Shown piece by piece: positions 6,107-6,992 of a DNA stretch of 6,992 bases. Below the pieces are notes generated by a model. The model was given only the letters and a program-made list of their open reading frames with translations. It was not told the DNA's origin and did not search any database. Within the stretch, counting starts at the first letter, position 1. Each line of letters begins with the position of its first letter. The DNA is from DASSBG01 sp035703755 (GTDB lineage Bacteria; Pseudomonadota; Gammaproteobacteria; Xanthomonadales; Rhodanobacteraceae). The stretch spans positions 1-6,992 of the forward strand of contig DASSXP010000373.1 in NCBI GenBank assembly GCA_035703755.1, in the 5' to 3' direction. The translations under genes were made by a program, and so were the position numbers.

Positions 6107-6992
6107 TCAGACGTCTGCCGGCGGCAATGCCGCGTAGGCCTTGGCGATGCGTGCCGCCAGATGGGCATTGTTGCGCACCAGTGCGAGATTGGCGCGCAGG
6201 CTGGCGCCAGCGGTCAGTTCGACGATGTGGGCCAGCAGATACGGCGTGGTGTCTTTGCCGTGGATGCCCTTGACGCGCATGTCCGCGATCGCCTGCTCGA
6301 TGATCGCGTTGATGGTGTCAGCCGGGATTTCGTCGGCGGCGGGGATCGGGTTGGCGACATTGATGCCGGCCTTGATGCCGAGCTGCCATTGCGTGTGCAT
6401 CAAGCGGGCAACCTGTTCTGGCGTGTCGGCGCGCATCGGCACCAGATGGCCACTGCTGCGGGAGAAAAACGCCGGAAACTCGTCGCTGCCGTAACCCACC
6501 ACCGGCACGCTCAAGGTCTCCAGCTTTTCCAGCGTCAGGCCGATGTCGAGGATCGACTTGACGCCGGCCGAGACCACCGCCACCGGTGTACGCGATAACT
6601 CGGTGAGGTCGGCCGAGACATCAAAGCTGGTTGCGGCGCCGCGGTGCACGCCGCCGAGGCCGCCGGTGGCAAACACGCGGATGCCGGCCAGGTGCGCCAG
6701 GCGCATGGTCGCCGCCACCGTGGTGGCGCCGTGCCCGCCTTGCGCCATCACCCACGGCAGATCGCGCACGCTGGCCTTGCTGACGGCCTTGCTGGTGGCG
6801 AGGGTCTCCAGTTGCGATTCGTCGAGGCCGATGCACGGCTGCCCGTCCAGCACCGCGATGGTGGCCGGTGTCGCACCGTGACCACGAATGATGGCCTCGA
6901 CCTCGCGCGCCATCGCCACGTTCTCGGGATACGGCATGCCGTGGCTGATGATGGTGCTTTCGAGCGCCACCACGGGTTGCCGGTCACGCAGC
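6107..6992 (-). CDS. psuG: Pseudouridine-5'-phosphate glycosidase PsuG (start beyond right edge)
   Basis: PsuG splits the C-C glycosidic bond of pseudouridine 5'-phosphate to uracil and ribose 5-phosphate, the second step of pseudouridine salvage after the kinase PsuK; it acts in the cytoplasm with a divalent metal. The sequence follows E. coli PsuG along its length: VVALESTIISHGMPYPEN, then GATPATIAVL, SKASVRDLP, GATTVAATM, FATGGLGGVHRGA, AGVKSILDIG, VANPIPAADEIP, GKDTTPYLLAHIVELTGA-like and LVRNNAHLAA. Equivalents of the known active-site residues are present (numbers from the GTG at 6973): E5, K66, D122, K139 and N262. That GTG is probably not the start: the frame continues upstream as LRDRQPV, matching the expected N-terminal sequence before VALEST, so the gene is cut by the window edge with roughly 20 residues missing. 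It converges on the aminopeptidase with an 8-base gap. No psuK is visible here; it may lie upstream or be fused elsewhere. Confidence 0.94.
   Translation of the reverse strand, partial: LRDRQPVVALESTIISHGMPYPENVAMAREVEAIIRGHGATPATIAVLDGQPCIGLDESQLETLATSKAVSKASVRDLPWVMAQGGHGATTVAATMRLAHLAGIRVFATGGLGGVHRGAATSFDVSADLTELSRTPVAVVSAGVKSILDIGLTLEKLETLSVPVVGYGSDEFPAFFSRSSGHLVPMRADTPEQVARLMHTQWQLGIKAGINVANPIPAADEIPADTINAIIEQAIADMRVKGIHGKDTTPYLLAHIVELTAGASLRANLALVRNNAHLAARIAKAYAALPPADV
6108..6117. repeat. Perfect 10-base palindrome at the psuG 3' end
   Basis: CAGACGTCTG is its own reverse complement and overlaps the last codons and stop of psuG, ten bases after the aminopeptidase stop. It has no loop and no T run, so it is not a convincing intrinsic terminator. 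A small GC hairpin (GCGGC AAT GCCGC, 6121-6133) lies just beyond it inside psuG. Confidence 0.35.

Overview
The window is GC-rich, densely packed chromosomal DNA from a gammaproteobacterium. Xanthomonadales (Lysobacterales; Xanthomonadaceae or Rhodanobacteraceae) is the best guess. The guess rests on four things: the high-GC codon use; a DUF6249-like protein encoded beside an ECF sigma factor; a uup-type ABC-F gene beside a secreted Vibrio-type M28 aminopeptidase; and a C-terminal 'DDVIFANGLE' motif like one I recall at the ends of exported proteins from this group. The placement is inference. I see no rRNA, tRNA, CRISPR, insertion sequence or phage gene.

Left part (1-1701, + strand): the 3' end of a serine hydrolase gene (beta-lactamase/PBP fold), then a tight three-gene module. 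The module is a small three-helix membrane protein (DUF6249-like), an ECF-type sigma factor whose GTG start overlaps the previous stop by 8 bases, and a small two-helix membrane protein whose ATG overlaps the sigma stop as ATGA. The last protein sits where an anti-sigma factor is expected but has no recognisable anti-sigma zinc motif. The module looks like a membrane-signal-responsive regulatory unit.

Middle (1702-2500, + strand): a type II toxin-antitoxin pair, a VapB-like ribbon-helix-helix antitoxin and a VapC-like PIN-domain ribonuclease of the TIGR00028 type, with a 13-base overlap. It is preceded by a TTGACA box, four back-to-back copies of a heptamer (TGATGCG) and a good ribosome binding site. 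The heptamer array is the most distinctive non-coding signal here and could be the antitoxin's operator.

Right-centre (2501-4670, - strand): an operon of uup (ABC-F ATPase) followed 19 bases later by a GIY-YIG nuclease-domain protein (UPF0213/YhbQ-like). The GIY-YIG stop codon directly abuts the toxin stop codon. uup has a TACAAT box placed so that transcription would begin at or very near the A of its ATG, which suggests a leaderless mRNA.

Right part (4671-6992): a divergent promoter region, then on the + strand an exported M28 zinc aminopeptidase with a complete metal-binding set. Convergent to it on the - strand is psuG (pseudouridine-5'-phosphate glycosidase), which runs off the right edge. 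Most genes are well-known families. The parts worth a second look are the sigma-factor module, the heptamer array, the possible leaderless uup start and the peptidase C-terminal tag. I found no clear evidence of an entirely new system.
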